Below are positions 39,787 to 51,579 of a stretch of DNA of 64,000 nt, one piece after another. Within the stretch, counting starts at the first letter, position 1; the number at the start of each line of letters is the position of its first letter. The position numbers and the translations under genes were made by a program. A model generated the notes under the pieces. The model searched no databases and was not told the origin of the DNA. It was given only the letters and a program-made list of their open reading frames with translations. This DNA is from Rhodospirillaceae bacterium (GTDB taxonomy: Bacteria; Pseudomonadota; Alphaproteobacteria; Rhodospirillales; Casp-alpha2): positions 34,265 to 98,264 of the forward strand of contig JABIPG010000030.1 of NCBI GenBank assembly GCA_018698795.1. Reading direction: 5' to 3'.

Positions 39787-41223
39787 TCAACGCGGCAGGT
39801 TGGTTTCGCCCATCAAGTACTCATCGATGGAGCGTGCGCACTGCCGGCCTTCACGGATCGCCCATACTACCAGCGATTGGCCGCGGCGCATATCGCCGGC
39901 CGCAAACACCTTGTCCATAGAGGTGGCATAGCTGTCGGTATCGGCCGCCACATTGCCGCGCGGATCGTACTCAACGCCGAAGCTGTTGAGCATGCCTTCA
40001 TGGATGGGGTTAACGAAGCCCATGGCCAGGAACACCAAATCTGCCTTGATCTGGAATTCAGACCCGGCGATTTCCTTCATGCCTTCCGGCCCCCATTCGA
40101 GGCGGATGCAATTCAGCGCCGTTACCTGGCCGTCTTTGCCTTCGAACGATTTGGTCGCCACCGCCCATTCGCGCTGACAGCCTTCATCGTGCGAGGTCGA
40201 GGTGCGCAATCTCAGTGGCCAATCTGGCCAACTTAGTGCTTTATCTTCAACCTCGGGCGGTTTCGGCATGATTTCCATTTGCGTGATCGACGCCGCACCT
40301 TGGCGGTTCGAGGTGCCGACGCAGTCCGCGCCCGTGTCGCCGCCGCCAATCACTACAACATGCTTATCGGTGGCGGTGATGTCGAGGTTATCCAAAATCA
40401 ACTCGCCCGATACACGGCGGTTTTGCTGTGTCAGGAACCGCATGGCGAAATCAATGCCGCCTAACTCGCGCCCAGGCACGGGCAGGTCGCGCGGGTCTTC
40501 GGCGCCGCCGGTTAACGCGACGGCGTCGAAATTCATCAATAAATTCATGGCATTGACGTTGTCACCCACGTGGCTGTTGGGGCGAAACTCGACACCCTCA
40601 GCCTGCATCTGCGCCATGCGCCGGTCGAGAAGGCCTTTGTTCATTTTGAAATCAGGGATACCGTAACGCAAAAGGCCGCCGATTTTGGCGTTCTTCTCAA
40701 ACACGATCACCCGGTGTCCGGCGCGCGCCAATTGCTGCGCGCAGGCCATGCCGGCGGGGCCCGAGCCGACGACGGCGACTTGCTTGCCGGTGCCGTGCGG
40801 CGGAACTTTCGGTTGAATCCAACCTTCTTTCCAGCCCTTGTCGACGACGGCGCATTCAATGGTTTTGATGGTCACCGGCTCGTCGGTGATGTTCAGCGTG
40901 CAGGCGGCCTCGCACGGTGCGGGGCAAACGCGACCGGTAAATTCGGGGAAGTTGTTGGTGGAGTGAAGAACGTCCAGGGCCTGTTGCCAGTCACCGTGGT
41001 ACACAAGATCGTTCCACTCGGGGATGATGTTGTTGACCGGGCATCCCTGATGACAAAACGGGATGCCGCAATCCATGCAACGTGCGCCTTGCTTCGAGAC
41101 ATCTTCGTCACCCAAGGGAACATAGAACTCGTCATAACCTTTGACGCGTTTCTCTACCGGCGCGTATCCGCGCTCCTGACGTTCGATCTCCATGAAACCG
41201 GTGGGCTTGCCCATCGTTCTCAT
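39787..41223 (-). CDS. gltD: Glutamate synthase small subunit
   Basis: [51 protein letters not shown]. Confidence 0.96.
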   Translation of the reverse strand: MRTMGKPTGFMEIERQERGYAPVEKRVKGYDEFYVPLGDEDVSKQGARCMDCGIPFCHQGCPVNNIIPEWNDLVYHGDWQQALDVLHSTNNFPEFTGRVCPAPCEAACTLNITDEPVTIKTIECAVVDKGWKEGWIQPKVPPHGTGKQVAVVGSGPAGMACAQQLARAGHRVIVFEKNAKIGGLLRYGIPDFKMNKGLLDRRMAQMQAEGVEFRPNSHVGDNVNAMNLLMNFDAVALTGGAEDPRDLPVPGRELGGIDFAMRFLTQQNRRVSGELILDNLDITATDKHVVVIGGGDTGADCVGTSNRQGAASITQMEIMPKPPEVEDKALSWPDWPLRLRTSTSHDEGCQREWAVATKSFEGKDGQVTALNCIRLEWGPEGMKEIAGSEFQIKADLVFLAMGFVNPIHEGMLNSFGVEYDPRGNVAADTDSYATSMDKVFAAGDMRRGQSLVVWAIREGRQCARSIDEYLMGETNLPR

Positions 41224-41241
41224 CCTCTCCTAATGCAAAAG

Positions 41242-44200
41242 TTATTCGCCGGCGGCGATGTTGAGTTCAGGCTTATCTTCGGCCCGCATGTCCAAAAGTG
41301 CGCGTTTGTAATCCACGGGCATGATCTTGATGAATTTCGGCAGGGTATTCTCCCAATCTTCGAGGATAGCCCGCGCGCGTGCGCTATCCGTGTAATGCAG
41401 GTGGCGTTCGATCAGTACCCTCAGGCGCTTGGCATCGTCAGCCAGCATATCGACCATGACATCGGCCACATCCAGGCCTTCGGTATCGCCGGCGTCGCCG
41501 CTCATGGGCTCCAGTTGGATCATCTCGCCGTTGCAGCGTTTGACGAAATCGTCGGTTTCATCAAGCACGTAGGCGATGCCGCCCGACATCCCAGCAGCGA
41601 AGTTCCGTCCGGTACCACCCAGCACCACCACGCAGCCGCCCGTCATGTATTCACAACCGTGATCGCCGACACCCTCGACCACCGCCGTGGCGCCGGAGTT
41701 GCGGACCGCGAAGCGTTCACCGCCGACGCCATGGAAATAGCATTCACCGGCAATCGCGCCGTACATCACGGTGTTGCCGATAATGATGTTGTCTTCCGGC
41801 ACGACGGGGCTTTGCTGCGACGGCCGCACCACAATGCGTCCGCCCGATAATCCCTTGCCCACATAATCGTTGGCGTCACCAACTAAATCCAACGTCATGC
41901 CTTTGGCGATCCAGGCGCCGAAGCTCTGGCCGGCGGTGCCGGTCAGTTTGATGTGGATAGTGTCGTCCGGCAGGCCAGCGTGACCGTAGCGCCGTGCCAC
42001 CTCGCCGCCAAGCATGGCGCCGACCGTGCGATTGACGTTCCGGACCGGCGTTTCGATGGTCACGGGGGTTTTGTTTTCAAGCGCCGGCATGGCCATTTCG
42101 ATCAGCTGATTGTCCAGTGCCTTGTCGAGGCCGTGATCCTGCGTTTCGGAATTAAACACCGCCACTCCGGGGCCAGCTTGCGGTTTTTCGAAGACTTTTG
42201 AGAAATCAAGCCCTTGAGCTTTCCAGTGTGTGATGGCGTCGAGTGTGTCGAGCCGATCCATGCGACCGATCATCTCGTTCATGGTGCGGAAGCCTAGTTC
42301 TGCCATAATCTCACGCACCTCTTCGGCGATGAACATGAACAGGTTCATGACGTCTTCAGGCTTACCGGTGAAGCGTTTGCGTAACGCGGGGTCTTGAGTG
42401 GCGACGCCGGCCGGGCAGGTGTTGAGATGGCATTTGCGCATCATGATGCAGCCGGCCGATATCAGCGCCGCCGTAGCGACACCAAATTCGTCAGCGCCCA
42501 AAAGCGCACCGATCACCACATCACGTCCGGTACGAAAACCGCCATCGACCTGCACGGCAATGCGACCGCGCAATTGGTTGAGCACCAGTGTCTGATGGGT
42601 CTCAGCAAGGCCCAATTCCCAAAACGATCCGGCATTCATGATCGACGTCAGCGGGCTGGCGCCAGTGCCGCCATCGTTACCGGAAATGGTGACATGGTCC
42701 GCATGCGCCTTGGAGACACCAGCGGCGACCGTGCCGACACCGATTTCCGACACCAGCTTGACCGAAATTCGAGCTCCAGGATTGACGTTTTTCAGGTCGT
42801 GGATCAGTTGCGCCAGATCCTCAATCGAATAGATGTCATGGTGCGGCGGCGGCGAGATTAGGCCAACACCGGGGGTCGAGTGACGCACCCGCGCGATGCC
42901 ACGGTCGACCTTATGGCCGGGCAATTGTCCGCCCTCTCCGGGTTTCGCGCCTTGCGCCATCTTGATTTGGATATCGTCGGCATTGACCAGGTATTCAGTG
43001 GTGACGCCAAACCGACCCGACGCCACCTGTTTGATGGCCGAGCGCATGTTGTCGCCGTTTTCCTGAATTTTATAGCGGCTTGCTTCCTCGCCGCCCTCGC
43101 CCGTGTTGGACTTGCCGCCCAACCGGTTCATGGCAACGGCCAGCGTGGTGTGCGCTTCCCAGGAAATCGAACCGAACGACATGGCGCCGGTGGCGAAGCG
43201 TTTAACGATCTCCGACGCCGGTTCAACCTCGTCCAACGGCACAGCAACACCGGCACGCTTGAGCTTGAATAGGCCGCGGAGGTTGCGCAATTTTGCGCTT
43301 TGGTCGTCGACTTTGGCGGAGAATTTCTTGAAGCCCTCGTAATCACCGGCTCGCACCGCGTGTTGCAGAGCGCCAACGGTTTCGGGCGTCCAGACGTGTT
43401 CCTCGCCACGCAAACGGAAGGCATACTCGCCGCCCACATCCAGGGCATTTTGCAATACCGGGTCATCGCCGAAAGCGCCCTTATGGCGGCGTACGGCCTC
43501 TTCCGCCACTTCTGCCAGCCCAATACCTTCGATGGCAGAGGCCGTGTTGGTGAAATATTTTGCGATAAATGCACTGGACAGGCCGACGGCGTCAAAAATC
43601 TGTGCGCCGCAATAGGACTGATAGGTGGAGATGCCCATCTTCGACATCACCTTCATCATGCCCTTGGACACGGCTTTCGTATAACGCGCGTGGATTTCCC
43701 AATCCTTCAGCGGCTCTTCCAACTCATGGCGCAATGCCGAGAGCGTGTCCATCGCGAGATACGGGTTGATGGCTTCGGCGCCATAACCGGCGAGCAGGCA
43801 GAAATCGTGCACTTTGCGCGCTTCGCCGGTTTCCACCACAAGGCCCACATCGGTACGCAGCCCTTCGCGGATCAAGAAGTGATGCACCGCTGCGGTGGCC
43901 AAAAGCGCCGGGATCGCCAGCATATCGGCATTGATGCCACGATCAGAGAGCACCAGAATATTATGGCCTTCTTGCACGGCTTGCTTGGCGTTGGCGCACA
44001 GCGCATCGAGCGCCGGCTCCATGCCGCTCGCACCTTCCTTGATCGGATAACAGATGCTCAGCGTTTCGGCGTGGAAGTCCGCATCGATAACGTTTTCGAT
44101 GCGCCGCACCTTTTCAAGATCGCCGTTCGACAGAATAGGTTGGCGCACTTCCAGGCGTTTGTGGCTGCCGCCGGTCTCCAGGTCGAGAAGGTTCGGTCTG

Positions 44201-45891
44201 GGACCGATCAGCGATACCATGGACATGACCGATTCTTCGCGAATCGGATCGACGGGCGGATTGGTGACCTGGGCGAAATTCTGGTGGAAATAATCATACA
44301 GAACCTTCGGCCGCTCTGAGAGCACCGCGGGCGGGATATCGCGACCCATGGACCCGACCGGGTCCAGGCCCGACTCCGCCATGGGCAGCAAGAAGAATTT
44401 GATGTCCTCTTGGCTGTAACCAAACGCCTGTTGGCGGTCCAGCAAGGTCTTGGCGTCCGGCGGCATGGCCGAAACTTCAGGTGGTAAGTGTTCGAGATGA
44501 ATCTGCGTCTCGTTCAGCCAGTCCTGATAAGGCTTCGCCTGGGACAGGGTGTCTTTCAATTCGGCGTCGTCGACGATGCGGCCTTGTTCCAGGTCGATCA
44601 GCAGCATTTTGCCCGGCTGCAACCGCCACTTGGTGACAATGTTTTCCTCGGCATAAGGCAGCACGCCGACTTCCGAGCCCAGCACCACGTGATCGTCATC
44701 GGTGACAATATAGCGTGCCGGGCGCAACCCATTGCGGTCGAGCGTCGCGCCGATTTGTTTGCCGTCGGTGAAGGCGATGGCGGCGGGACCGTCCCAGGGT
44801 TCCATCAGGGCGGCGTGGTATTCGTAGAATGCACGGCGCTTTTCATCCATCAGCGGATTGCCGTCCCAGGCTTCCGGGATCATCATCATCATGGCATGCG
44901 CCAGGGAATATCCACCGGCGACCAAAAGCTCGAGCGCGTTGTCAAAGGTGGCTGAATCGGAAGCACCGTCGCCGATCAAGGGCCACAACTTTTCCAAATC
45001 GTCGCCCAAGACCTTCGATAGCATGGACTGGCGTCGCGCCATCATCCAGTTGATATTTCCGCGCACGGTGTTGATTTCACCGTTGTGGCAGAGATATCGG
45101 AAGGGCTGCGCCAATGGCCAAGACGGGAACGTGTTGGTCGAGAAACGCTGGTGTACCAACGCTAGCGCCGATTCAACTCGTTCGTCTTGCAGGTCGAGAT
45201 AAAATTCGGCCAGGTTGGGCGCCAGTACCATGCCTTTATAGACGATCGTACGTGCCGACAGAGACGGCATGTAGAACTGGCCGATGTCTTCCAGGTCCGC
45301 ATCCCAGACAAGGTGGTGCGCCTGTTTGCGAATAACATAGAGCTTGCGCTCGAACGCATCGGTATCGGGGCAATGGCTGTCGCGCTCGACGAACACTTGC
45401 CGGATGACCGGCGCGATCGGTTTGACGCTCTCGCCAAGCCAATCTTCGTTCACGGGCACATCGCGCCAGCCAAGCACGATCTGGCCTTCGGCGCGGATGG
45501 TGCGCTCAATGGCTTCCTGGCAGACCGCGGTGGCGGATTTGTCGGCCGGCAGAAACACCATGCCGACGCCGTAGTCGCCCTCGGCCGGTAGTTTAAAGCC
45601 CAGGTTTGCCTGTTCGGCACGGAAGAAGCCATCCGGCACTTGCAATAAAATACCGGCGCCATCTCCAGCCAATGGGTCAGCACCGACGGCGCCCCGATGG
45701 TCGAGGTTGACGAGAATCTGGATGCCTTGACGCACGATGTCATGGCTCTTGCGGTTCTTGATATTGGCAATGAAGCCGATACCGCAGTTGTCATGCTCGT
45801 TGGCGGGGTCGTACAGACCCTGCGCTTTTGGTAATCCGGCGGATTTGCCCGTAGGCAGCCCCGCGCTCGCTGGCCAATTTGGTCGGCGCAT
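41242..45891 (-). CDS. gltB: Glutamate synthase large subunit
   Basis: [19 protein letters not shown]-terminal amidotransferase, FMN and Fe-S motifs ([19 protein letters not shown]); start at [14 protein letters not shown] open to 46008. Confidence 0.96.
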   Translation of the reverse strand: MRRPNWPASAGLPTGKSAGLPKAQGLYDPANEHDNCGIGFIANIKNRKSHDIVRQGIQILVNLDHRGAVGADPLAGDGAGILLQVPDGFFRAEQANLGFKLPAEGDYGVGMVFLPADKSATAVCQEAIERTIRAEGQIVLGWRDVPVNEDWLGESVKPIAPVIRQVFVERDSHCPDTDAFERKLYVIRKQAHHLVWDADLEDIGQFYMPSLSARTIVYKGMVLAPNLAEFYLDLQDERVESALALVHQRFSTNTFPSWPLAQPFRYLCHNGEINTVRGNINWMMARRQSMLSKVLGDDLEKLWPLIGDGASDSATFDNALELLVAGGYSLAHAMMMMIPEAWDGNPLMDEKRRAFYEYHAALMEPWDGPAAIAFTDGKQIGATLDRNGLRPARYIVTDDDHVVLGSEVGVLPYAEENIVTKWRLQPGKMLLIDLEQGRIVDDAELKDTLSQAKPYQDWLNETQIHLEHLPPEVSAMPPDAKTLLDRQQAFGYSQEDIKFFLLPMAESGLDPVGSMGRDIPPAVLSERPKVLYDYFHQNFAQVTNPPVDPIREESVMSMVSLIGPRPNLLDLETGGSHKRLEVRQPILSNGDLEKVRRIENVIDADFHAETLSICYPIKEGASGMEPALDALCANAKQAVQEGHNILVLSDRGINADMLAIPALLATAAVHHFLIREGLRTDVGLVVETGEARKVHDFCLLAGYGAEAINPYLAMDTLSALRHELEEPLKDWEIHARYTKAVSKGMMKVMSKMGISTYQSYCGAQIFDAVGLSSAFIAKYFTNTASAIEGIGLAEVAEEAVRRHKGAFGDDPVLQNALDVGGEYAFRLRGEEHVWTPETVGALQHAVRAGDYEGFKKFSAKVDDQSAKLRNLRGLFKLKRAGVAVPLDEVEPASEIVKRFATGAMSFGSISWEAHTTLAVAMNRLGGKSNTGEGGEEASRYKIQENGDNMRSAIKQVASGRFGVTTEYLVNADDIQIKMAQGAKPGEGGQLPGHKVDRGIARVRHSTPGVGLISPPPHHDIYSIEDLAQLIHDLKNVNPGARISVKLVSEIGVGTVAAGVSKAHADHVTISGNDGGTGASPLTSIMNAGSFWELGLAETHQTLVLNQLRGRIAVQVDGGFRTGRDVVIGALLGADEFGVATAALISAGCIMMRKCHLNTCPAGVATQDPALRKRFTGKPEDVMNLFMFIAEEVREIMAELGFRTMNEMIGRMDRLDTLDAITHWKAQGLDFSKVFEKPQAGPGVAVFNSETQDHGLDKALDNQLIEMAMPALENKTPVTIETPVRNVNRTVGAMLGGEVARRYGHAGLPDDTIHIKLTGTAGQSFGAWIAKGMTLDLVGDANDYVGKGLSGGRIVVRPSQQSPVVPEDNIIIGNTVMYGAIAGECYFHGVGGERFAVRNSGATAVVEGVGDHGCEYMTGGCVVVLGGTGRNFAAGMSGGIAYVLDETDDFVKRCNGEMIQLEPMSGDAGDTEGLDVADVMVDMLADDAKRLRVLIERHLHYTDSARARAILEDWENTLPKFIKIMPVDYKRALLDMRAEDKPELNIAAGE

Positions 45892-46072
45892 TTTCTCTCC
45901 CACCTTTTGGAAAAAACGGCCAGACTTGATAGCAAAAGCGGGGCGGTGTTTCCAGCGCCAATTGCGACTTCGAATGGGGACGCATTCCTTTTTTTCATCT
46001 TGTCGCATATCAAGGCTTGGGGGAAGGCGCGAGCATTGGTATAAAGCTCACAAGATTTGGGGAGTTGGTAGG

Positions 46073-46879
46073 TTGGACATCATACATCTTGCGGTTCTTG
46101 CGCTTGTGCAGGGGATCACGGAACTCCTTCCCGTAAGCTCGTCCGGACATTTGGTTTTGGTTCCTTTGTTTATGGATGTTCCGGACCAAGGGCTGCTCAT
46201 GGACGTGGCTGTGCATGTGGGTACATTGGGTGCCGTTGTGGTTTATTTGTGGCGCGATGTTTGGGCCATGATCGGTGGTTTGGGCCGCGCCATGAAGGGG
46301 CGGCGCGATCCGGGTGCGAAATTGGCGGGCTTTCTGGTACTCGGTACAATCCCGGTGGTGGCTGCGGGATATGCGCTCAATCATTACATACCGAATGGCA
46401 TCCGAGGGCTTGATGTTATTGCCTGGACGACGTTGGGCTTCGGTATCCTTTTGCTGGTCGCCGACAAAGTCGGCATGACCTTGCGTCGGATTGAGCATTT
46501 GCGCTTCGGTGATGTGTTGATCATCGGTCTTGTGCAGGCCTTAGCGTTGATACCCGGCACCAGCCGGTCCGGCATTTGTATGACAGCAGGGCGCATGATG
46601 GGGATGGAGCGGCGCGATTCGGCACGCTTCGCCATGCTATTGGGCATTCCGGCGATTGCCGGCGCGGGTGTTCTCAAAGGATGGGAACTGTACCGCAGCG
46701 GCGATGCCCAAATCACGGCAGACGCCATGCTGGCTAGCGGGTTGGCTTTCGTCACGGCGCTGATCGCCATCGCACTGATGATGGCGTGGCTTAGGCGCGC
46801 ATCGTTCACGATCTTCGGTGTTTACCGAATATTGTTGGGTGGCTTCTTGTTGGCGATAGCCTACGGCGTGGTCGGCTAG
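46073..46879 (+). CDS. uppP: Undecaprenyl-diphosphatase UppP/BacA
   Basis: LVQGITELLPVSSSGHLVLVP, IPGTSRSGICMTAGRMMG; TTG start. Confidence 0.95.
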   Translation: MDIIHLAVLALVQGITELLPVSSSGHLVLVPLFMDVPDQGLLMDVAVHVGTLGAVVVYLWRDVWAMIGGLGRAMKGRRDPGAKLAGFLVLGTIPVVAAGYALNHYIPNGIRGLDVIAWTTLGFGILLLVADKVGMTLRRIEHLRFGDVLIIGLVQALALIPGTSRSGICMTAGRMMGMERRDSARFAMLLGIPAIAGAGVLKGWELYRSGDAQITADAMLASGLAFVTALIAIALMMAWLRRASFTIFGVYRILLGGFLLAIAYGVVG

Positions 46880-46924
46880 TCGGCCAACCTATCCTCGCGA
46901 TTACAGCAAAGACGCCTGCTCACC

Positions 46925-47896
46925 TCAGTACCCTGCTGAAAAGTCGACGGTGTTCAGCGGCAGTTCGCCGCGCTCCACCCGTCGAATATTGTCTGCGATG
47001 TAAGCGCCAGCGGAGTGCGCCACCGTGAGGCTCGCCATGTGCGGGGTCACCACAACGTGGGGGTGCGTCCAGTAGGGATGATCGGCAGGCAGGGGTTCGG
47101 TGTGAAATACATCCAACGTGGCTGCGGACAATTGGCCGCTATCGAGTGCGGCCAGCAGATCGTCATCGACCACATGCGCGCCGCGTGCGCAATTGATGAA
47201 TACCGCACCCTCGGGCAATTGCGCCAAGTTTTGTCGATTGATGATGCCGCGTGTCTGCTCGGTCATGGGCAACAGGCACACCAAAATATCGGTGCGCGCC
47301 AGAAACGGCGCTAGGCCGTCGGCGCCATGAAACGACGTGACGCCGGATATGTTTTTGGCCGTCCGGTTCCAGCCCGCCACGTCGTAATCCAAGCCGACTA
47401 GCTTCTCCGCCGCGTCACCACCCAACTCGCCCAGCCCCAACAGCCCGACTCGCCGCCGCCTGGGGTCAACCTGCGGGATATGGCGCCACTCGTGGCGGGC
47501 GCGCATGTCGGCGTAGGGGCTCATATGGCGGTGATAATGGATCACCCAGTAAAGCACGTATTCGGTCATGCCCTGGGTCAGGCAACGGTCGACCAATCGT
47601 GACGTGGGGATATGCGTCGGCAGTTCAGGGTCGGCGGCCAAGTGGTCGATGCCGGCGCCCAGGCTGAGGATCGCTTTCAGGTTCGGGTAGCGTTTAAGTT
47701 CTCCGGCCGGGGGTTTCCAGACCAAGGCGTAGTCGATCTCCTCAGGCGCGCCGTCATCATCGGGCCAAAGCCTGAACTCCAGTTCCGGCAACTGTTCGGC
47801 CAATGCTTCACGCCAAGGGTCGGCGCGATCTTCCTGGGATATAAATAAAAGTCTCAACGTCTTGTTTTCCCCATACCCGGATGCGGTTATCATCAT
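46925..47896 (-). CDS. D-2-hydroxyacid dehydrogenase (GhrA-like glyoxylate/hydroxypyruvate reductase)
   Basis: VGLLGLGELGGDAAEKLVGLDYDVAGW, FINCARGAHVVDDDLLAALDSGQLSAATLDVFHTEPLP. Confidence 0.9.
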   Translation of the reverse strand: MMITASGYGENKTLRLLFISQEDRADPWREALAEQLPELEFRLWPDDDGAPEEIDYALVWKPPAGELKRYPNLKAILSLGAGIDHLAADPELPTHIPTSRLVDRCLTQGMTEYVLYWVIHYHRHMSPYADMRARHEWRHIPQVDPRRRRVGLLGLGELGGDAAEKLVGLDYDVAGWNRTAKNISGVTSFHGADGLAPFLARTDILVCLLPMTEQTRGIINRQNLAQLPEGAVFINCARGAHVVDDDLLAALDSGQLSAATLDVFHTEPLPADHPYWTHPHVVVTPHMASLTVAHSAGAYIADNIRRVERGELPLNTVDFSAGY

Positions 47897-47933
47897 ATGA
47901 AATACGACGGCGGGCACGGAAAGGCGAGTAACC

Positions 47934-48500
47934 ATGGCCGACATTATTGGTATTTCTAGCAGCGACAATGGGGATGGGGAAAGCCCGCCGGTGGTTTATC
48001 GTGTCGACGGCCAGGATCGCATCCAGTTCGTCAATGAGGGATGGCGGGTGTTCGCGGCGGAGAATGACGATCAGCACTCAGCCGAAGATTACATCGGTAA
48101 AAATATTTGGGCGTTCATGGACGCCGCAGACGGTGCGGTCGTCCTGCATCGGCATCTGGCGCAAGAGGTCCGCGCCACGGGGCGCGCCGTGTTCCTGCGT
48201 TTCCCTTGCGACAGTATCGAGATAGAACGCGACTTGGAAATGTCGATCCTGGACGCCGGCAATGATGATCTCGTCTATTGCACCCGGCAACTGGATGTCA
48301 GAGCGAGAGTTTCGGTGGAGGCACCGGCGCCGAAGCCGTTCAATCTTTGCCGCTCGTGCGGGAAGTTGGAAACGCCGGCGGGCTGGTTCAGTGTGTTTGA
48401 CCTGATTACCCGCGCGTTGATCACCATGGATCGTGCGCCCATGACAATCGCAGAGACCACTTACCCCGGTTGTTCAGCTGCCAGTCGAGTGGGGGAGTGA
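47934..48500 (+). CDS. PAS-like sensory protein with Cys-containing C-terminal motif
   Basis: VVYRVDGQDRIQFVNEGWRVFAAEND; C-terminal LCRSCGKLETPAGWFSVFDLI...YPGCS. Confidence 0.55.
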   Translation: MADIIGISSSDNGDGESPPVVYRVDGQDRIQFVNEGWRVFAAENDDQHSAEDYIGKNIWAFMDAADGAVVLHRHLAQEVRATGRAVFLRFPCDSIEIERDLEMSILDAGNDDLVYCTRQLDVRARVSVEAPAPKPFNLCRSCGKLETPAGWFSVFDLITRALITMDRAPMTIAETTYPGCSAASRVGE

Positions 48501-48507
48501 GGTAAAA

Positions 48508-49950
48508 ATGTCAGATAAAGACCAATCGACGCTTTTTTATACGTCGCGGATTTATGGCGGAGACGACGCCTTCGTGCGCCGAGACCGCCCGGCCAAAACC
48601 ATCAAGGAAGCGGCGCGTGAAACGCCGGTGTTCGCCGAGACCGATGTGTTGGTGGTCGGCGGCGGGCCGTCGGGCACGGCTGCCGCCGTCGCGGCAGGAC
48701 GGTCCGGGGCCGAGGTCATGTTGGTGGAGCGCTATAATCATTTGGGCGGGCTGTCGACAGGTGGCTTGGTGTTGTGGATCGATCGCATGACCGATTGGTC
48801 AGGCAGGCAGGTTATTGCCGGGTTGGCCTGCGATATTTTCGACCGCTTGCCGGCTGAGGCTTTTCAGGGACCCGCCAGGGACGATTGGGGATCAAAAGAC
48901 GCCGCCACCGCCGCCTATTGGACGCAACGCACGGCGGCTTTCCATGATGTCGTCACCTGGTCGCCGACGCTTGATCCCGAAGCCTTGAAAACGCTGTCGA
49001 TGCAAATGGTGTTGGAGCAAAACGTACGCCTGACCCTGCATGCCTGGGCGGTGGAGCCGATCATGGAAGACGGCGTAATGAAGGGCGCGATCTTCGAGAG
49101 CAAAGAAGGCCGCCAAGCGATCTTAGCCAAGGTGGTCATCGACAGCACCGGCGACGCCGATCTGTTGTGCCGCGCCGGCATGACCATGGATAGCGATATC
49201 GACGAGAACAACATCCACCACTGCATCAACACAGCCTTCTTGATCGGCGGCGTCGATATGGAGCGTTGGCTCGATTTCAAGGTCAATGATGAGCAGGGCT
49301 TTGCCGACTTCATGACGCAGGGGCGTGAAACGTTGAAGTTTTTCGACAAGCCGTTTGTGTCGTGGCGCAACGACGTGGCGTTGTTCATGGGGCCGCGCCT
49401 GTCGGGTTATAGCGCTGTGCATGTGGAAGATTTAAGCGCTGTCGAGATACGCTCGCGCGAGCTGGCGGTGGGCTATGTGGATGTTTATCGCAAGACCGCA
49501 CCGGGTTTCGAGAACGCATACCTGATGCTTGGTGCGCCGCAGGTCGGCGTCCGCCACAGCCGCCGGTTCCAGGGCCTCAACAAAGTGACGCGCGCGCAAT
49601 GGGATGAGGGCAAGGTCTGGGACGATGAAATCGGCGTTTCCACATCGCTGTCGCCTAAATTCCCGAATATCTCGGTGCCTTACGGTGCCTTGGTGCCGGC
49701 GGGTATCGACGGTGTGCTGGGTGCGGGGCGGCATGTGGCCTGCGACGCCAGTTCGCACACCTTCTTGCGCGAAATCCCGCAATGCTGGCTCACGGGCCAT
49801 GCGGCGGGCGTCGCGGCGGGGCTGTGTGCGAATTCAGGCGTGCAGCCGAAAGACCTAGACCCGCGCCTGGTGCAGCGCGAGCTGTTGCGCCAGGGAACAT
49901 ATTTGTCGCCGTCGGTGGAAGCTGGGCTAGCGGCAGCGGCTGCCGAGTAA
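48508..49950 (+). CDS. FAD-dependent oxidoreductase
   Basis: DVLVVGGGPSGTAAAVAAGRSGAEVMLVERYNHLGGLSTGG Rossmann motif; VIDSTGDADLLCRAGM. Confidence 0.9.
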   Translation: MSDKDQSTLFYTSRIYGGDDAFVRRDRPAKTIKEAARETPVFAETDVLVVGGGPSGTAAAVAAGRSGAEVMLVERYNHLGGLSTGGLVLWIDRMTDWSGRQVIAGLACDIFDRLPAEAFQGPARDDWGSKDAATAAYWTQRTAAFHDVVTWSPTLDPEALKTLSMQMVLEQNVRLTLHAWAVEPIMEDGVMKGAIFESKEGRQAILAKVVIDSTGDADLLCRAGMTMDSDIDENNIHHCINTAFLIGGVDMERWLDFKVNDEQGFADFMTQGRETLKFFDKPFVSWRNDVALFMGPRLSGYSAVHVEDLSAVEIRSRELAVGYVDVYRKTAPGFENAYLMLGAPQVGVRHSRRFQGLNKVTRAQWDEGKVWDDEIGVSTSLSPKFPNISVPYGALVPAGIDGVLGAGRHVACDASSHTFLREIPQCWLTGHAAGVAAGLCANSGVQPKDLDPRLVQRELLRQGTYLSPSVEAGLAAAAAE

Positions 49951-49953
49951 GGT

Positions 49954-51579
49954 TTACGTGCTGACCGCGCCCGTGTCGTCGGCCTTGAGCTCAAACGCGG
50001 CGGCCATCAGGGCGCGGGTGTAAGGCGTCTCAGGGTTATCGATGACCTGTTCGGCAGTGCCGGCTTCGACCACTTTGCCGTCTTTCATGACAATGACGTC
50101 GTGCGCCAGGGCGCGGATCACCTTGAGATCGTGGCTGATGAACATATAGGCGAGATCGTGTTTCTTTTGCAGGTCGCGCAACAGATCGGTGATCTGCGCC
50201 TGCACCGACATATCCAGCGCCGACGTCGGCTCATCCAACACAATAAACTTGGGCTTGAGGACAAGCGCGCGCGCAATGGCGATGCGCTGGCGCTGGCCAC
50301 CGGAGAACTCGTGCGGGTAGCGGTCTTGCATGGCGGGCTCCAACCCGACCTCAATCAATGCCTCGCCGATCAATTGGCGCCGTTCCTCGTAGCTGTGCCC
50401 GAGATCGTGCACCTGCAAGCCTTCCTCGATGATCTGCCCGACCGACAGGCGTGGGCTTAGGCTACCGAACGGGTCTTGGAAGACGATCTGCATTTCGCGG
50501 CGCAAAGGCCTGAGTTCCTTGAAGCCCAGGCCTTGCAGGCTGGTTTCCATGAACTGAATGCCGCCTTCGCTGCGTTCCAGGCGAAGCAGCGCGCGGCCGA
50601 GCGTCGATTTGCCGGACCCCGACTCGCCCACCACGCCCAACGTGTGGCCGCGTTTGATGGATATGGAAATCCCGTCCACGGCCTTGATGTGATCGACCGT
50701 GCGGCGCAGCAGCCCGCGTTTGATCGGGAACCAAACCTTGATGTCGTCGCCGCGCATGATCTCGGCGGCGTCCGCCGGTGCGGGGTCGGGCCGGCCCTTG
50801 GGCTCGGCGGCCAACAGGTGGCGGGTGTAGTCGTGCTGGGGGGCTTCGAAAACGTCGGCAACGGAGCCTTGCTCGACGATCTCGCCGTCGTTCATGACGC
50901 ACACGCGGTCCGCCATGCCGCGCACGATGCCGAGATCATGCGTGATGAATAAAATCGCCATACCGAGATCGCGTTGCAGATCTTTCAGCAGTTTCAGCAC
51001 CTGCGCCTGCACGGTGACGTCGAGCGCCGTGGTCGGCTCATCGGCGATCAGCAGGTCGGGGTCATTGGCCAAGGCCATGGCGATCATCACGCGCTGTTGC
51101 TGGCCACCGGAGAATTCATGCGGCAGGGCGCTCAGGCGCTGCGTCGCGGCCTCCAGCCCCACCAGGTTCAACAACTCGATCACGCGCGCCCTGGCGTCGG
51201 TGGGTGTCATGGCCTTGTGCAGCAGCAGCGTTTCAGCGATTTGCTTTTCGATGGAATGCAACGGATTGAGGCTGTTCAGCGGTTCTTGAAATATCATCGC
51301 CATATCGTTGCCACGCAGCTCGCGCATGCGGCTTTCCGGTGCAGATAGAAGCTCTTCGCCCTTGAATCGGATGGCGCCCGCCGGATGATGCGCCAGCGGA
51401 TAAGGTAACAAGCGCATGGCCGAAAGAGCAGTGACGGATTTCCCCGAACCCGACTCGCCCACCAGCGCCACCGTCTCGCCTTTGTCGATATGGAAGCTAG
51501 CCCCGCGCACGGCCTTGAGCTCCTTGGCGTCCTTGCCGAATGAGGTCGAAAGCCCGTCGATTTCAAGCAGATGGCTCAT
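49954..51579 (-). CDS. yejF: Peptide ABC transporter ATP-binding protein with two nucleotide-binding domains
   Basis: Two Walker A (GESGSGKSVT, GESGSGKSTLG) and two signature motifs (EFSGGQQQR, EFSGGQRQR). Confidence 0.95.
   Translation of the reverse strand: MSHLLEIDGLSTSFGKDAKELKAVRGASFHIDKGETVALVGESGSGKSVTALSAMRLLPYPLAHHPAGAIRFKGEELLSAPESRMRELRGNDMAMIFQEPLNSLNPLHSIEKQIAETLLLHKAMTPTDARARVIELLNLVGLEAATQRLSALPHEFSGGQQQRVMIAMALANDPDLLIADEPTTALDVTVQAQVLKLLKDLQRDLGMAILFITHDLGIVRGMADRVCVMNDGEIVEQGSVADVFEAPQHDYTRHLLAAEPKGRPDPAPADAAEIMRGDDIKVWFPIKRGLLRRTVDHIKAVDGISISIKRGHTLGVVGESGSGKSTLGRALLRLERSEGGIQFMETSLQGLGFKELRPLRREMQIVFQDPFGSLSPRLSVGQIIEEGLQVHDLGHSYEERRQLIGEALIEVGLEPAMQDRYPHEFSGGQRQRIAIARALVLKPKFIVLDEPTSALDMSVQAQITDLLRDLQKKHDLAYMFISHDLKVIRALAHDVIVMKDGKVVEAGTAEQVIDNPETPYTRALMAAAFELKADDTGAVST

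Noticed and set aside
40570-41850. 426-aa plus-strand ORF across gltD/gltB
   Set aside because: Spans two confidently assigned genes antisense; no motif
43300-44319. 339-aa plus-strand ORF inside gltB
   Set aside because: Antisense of well-conserved gltB; composition typical of spurious His/Arg-rich shadow ORF
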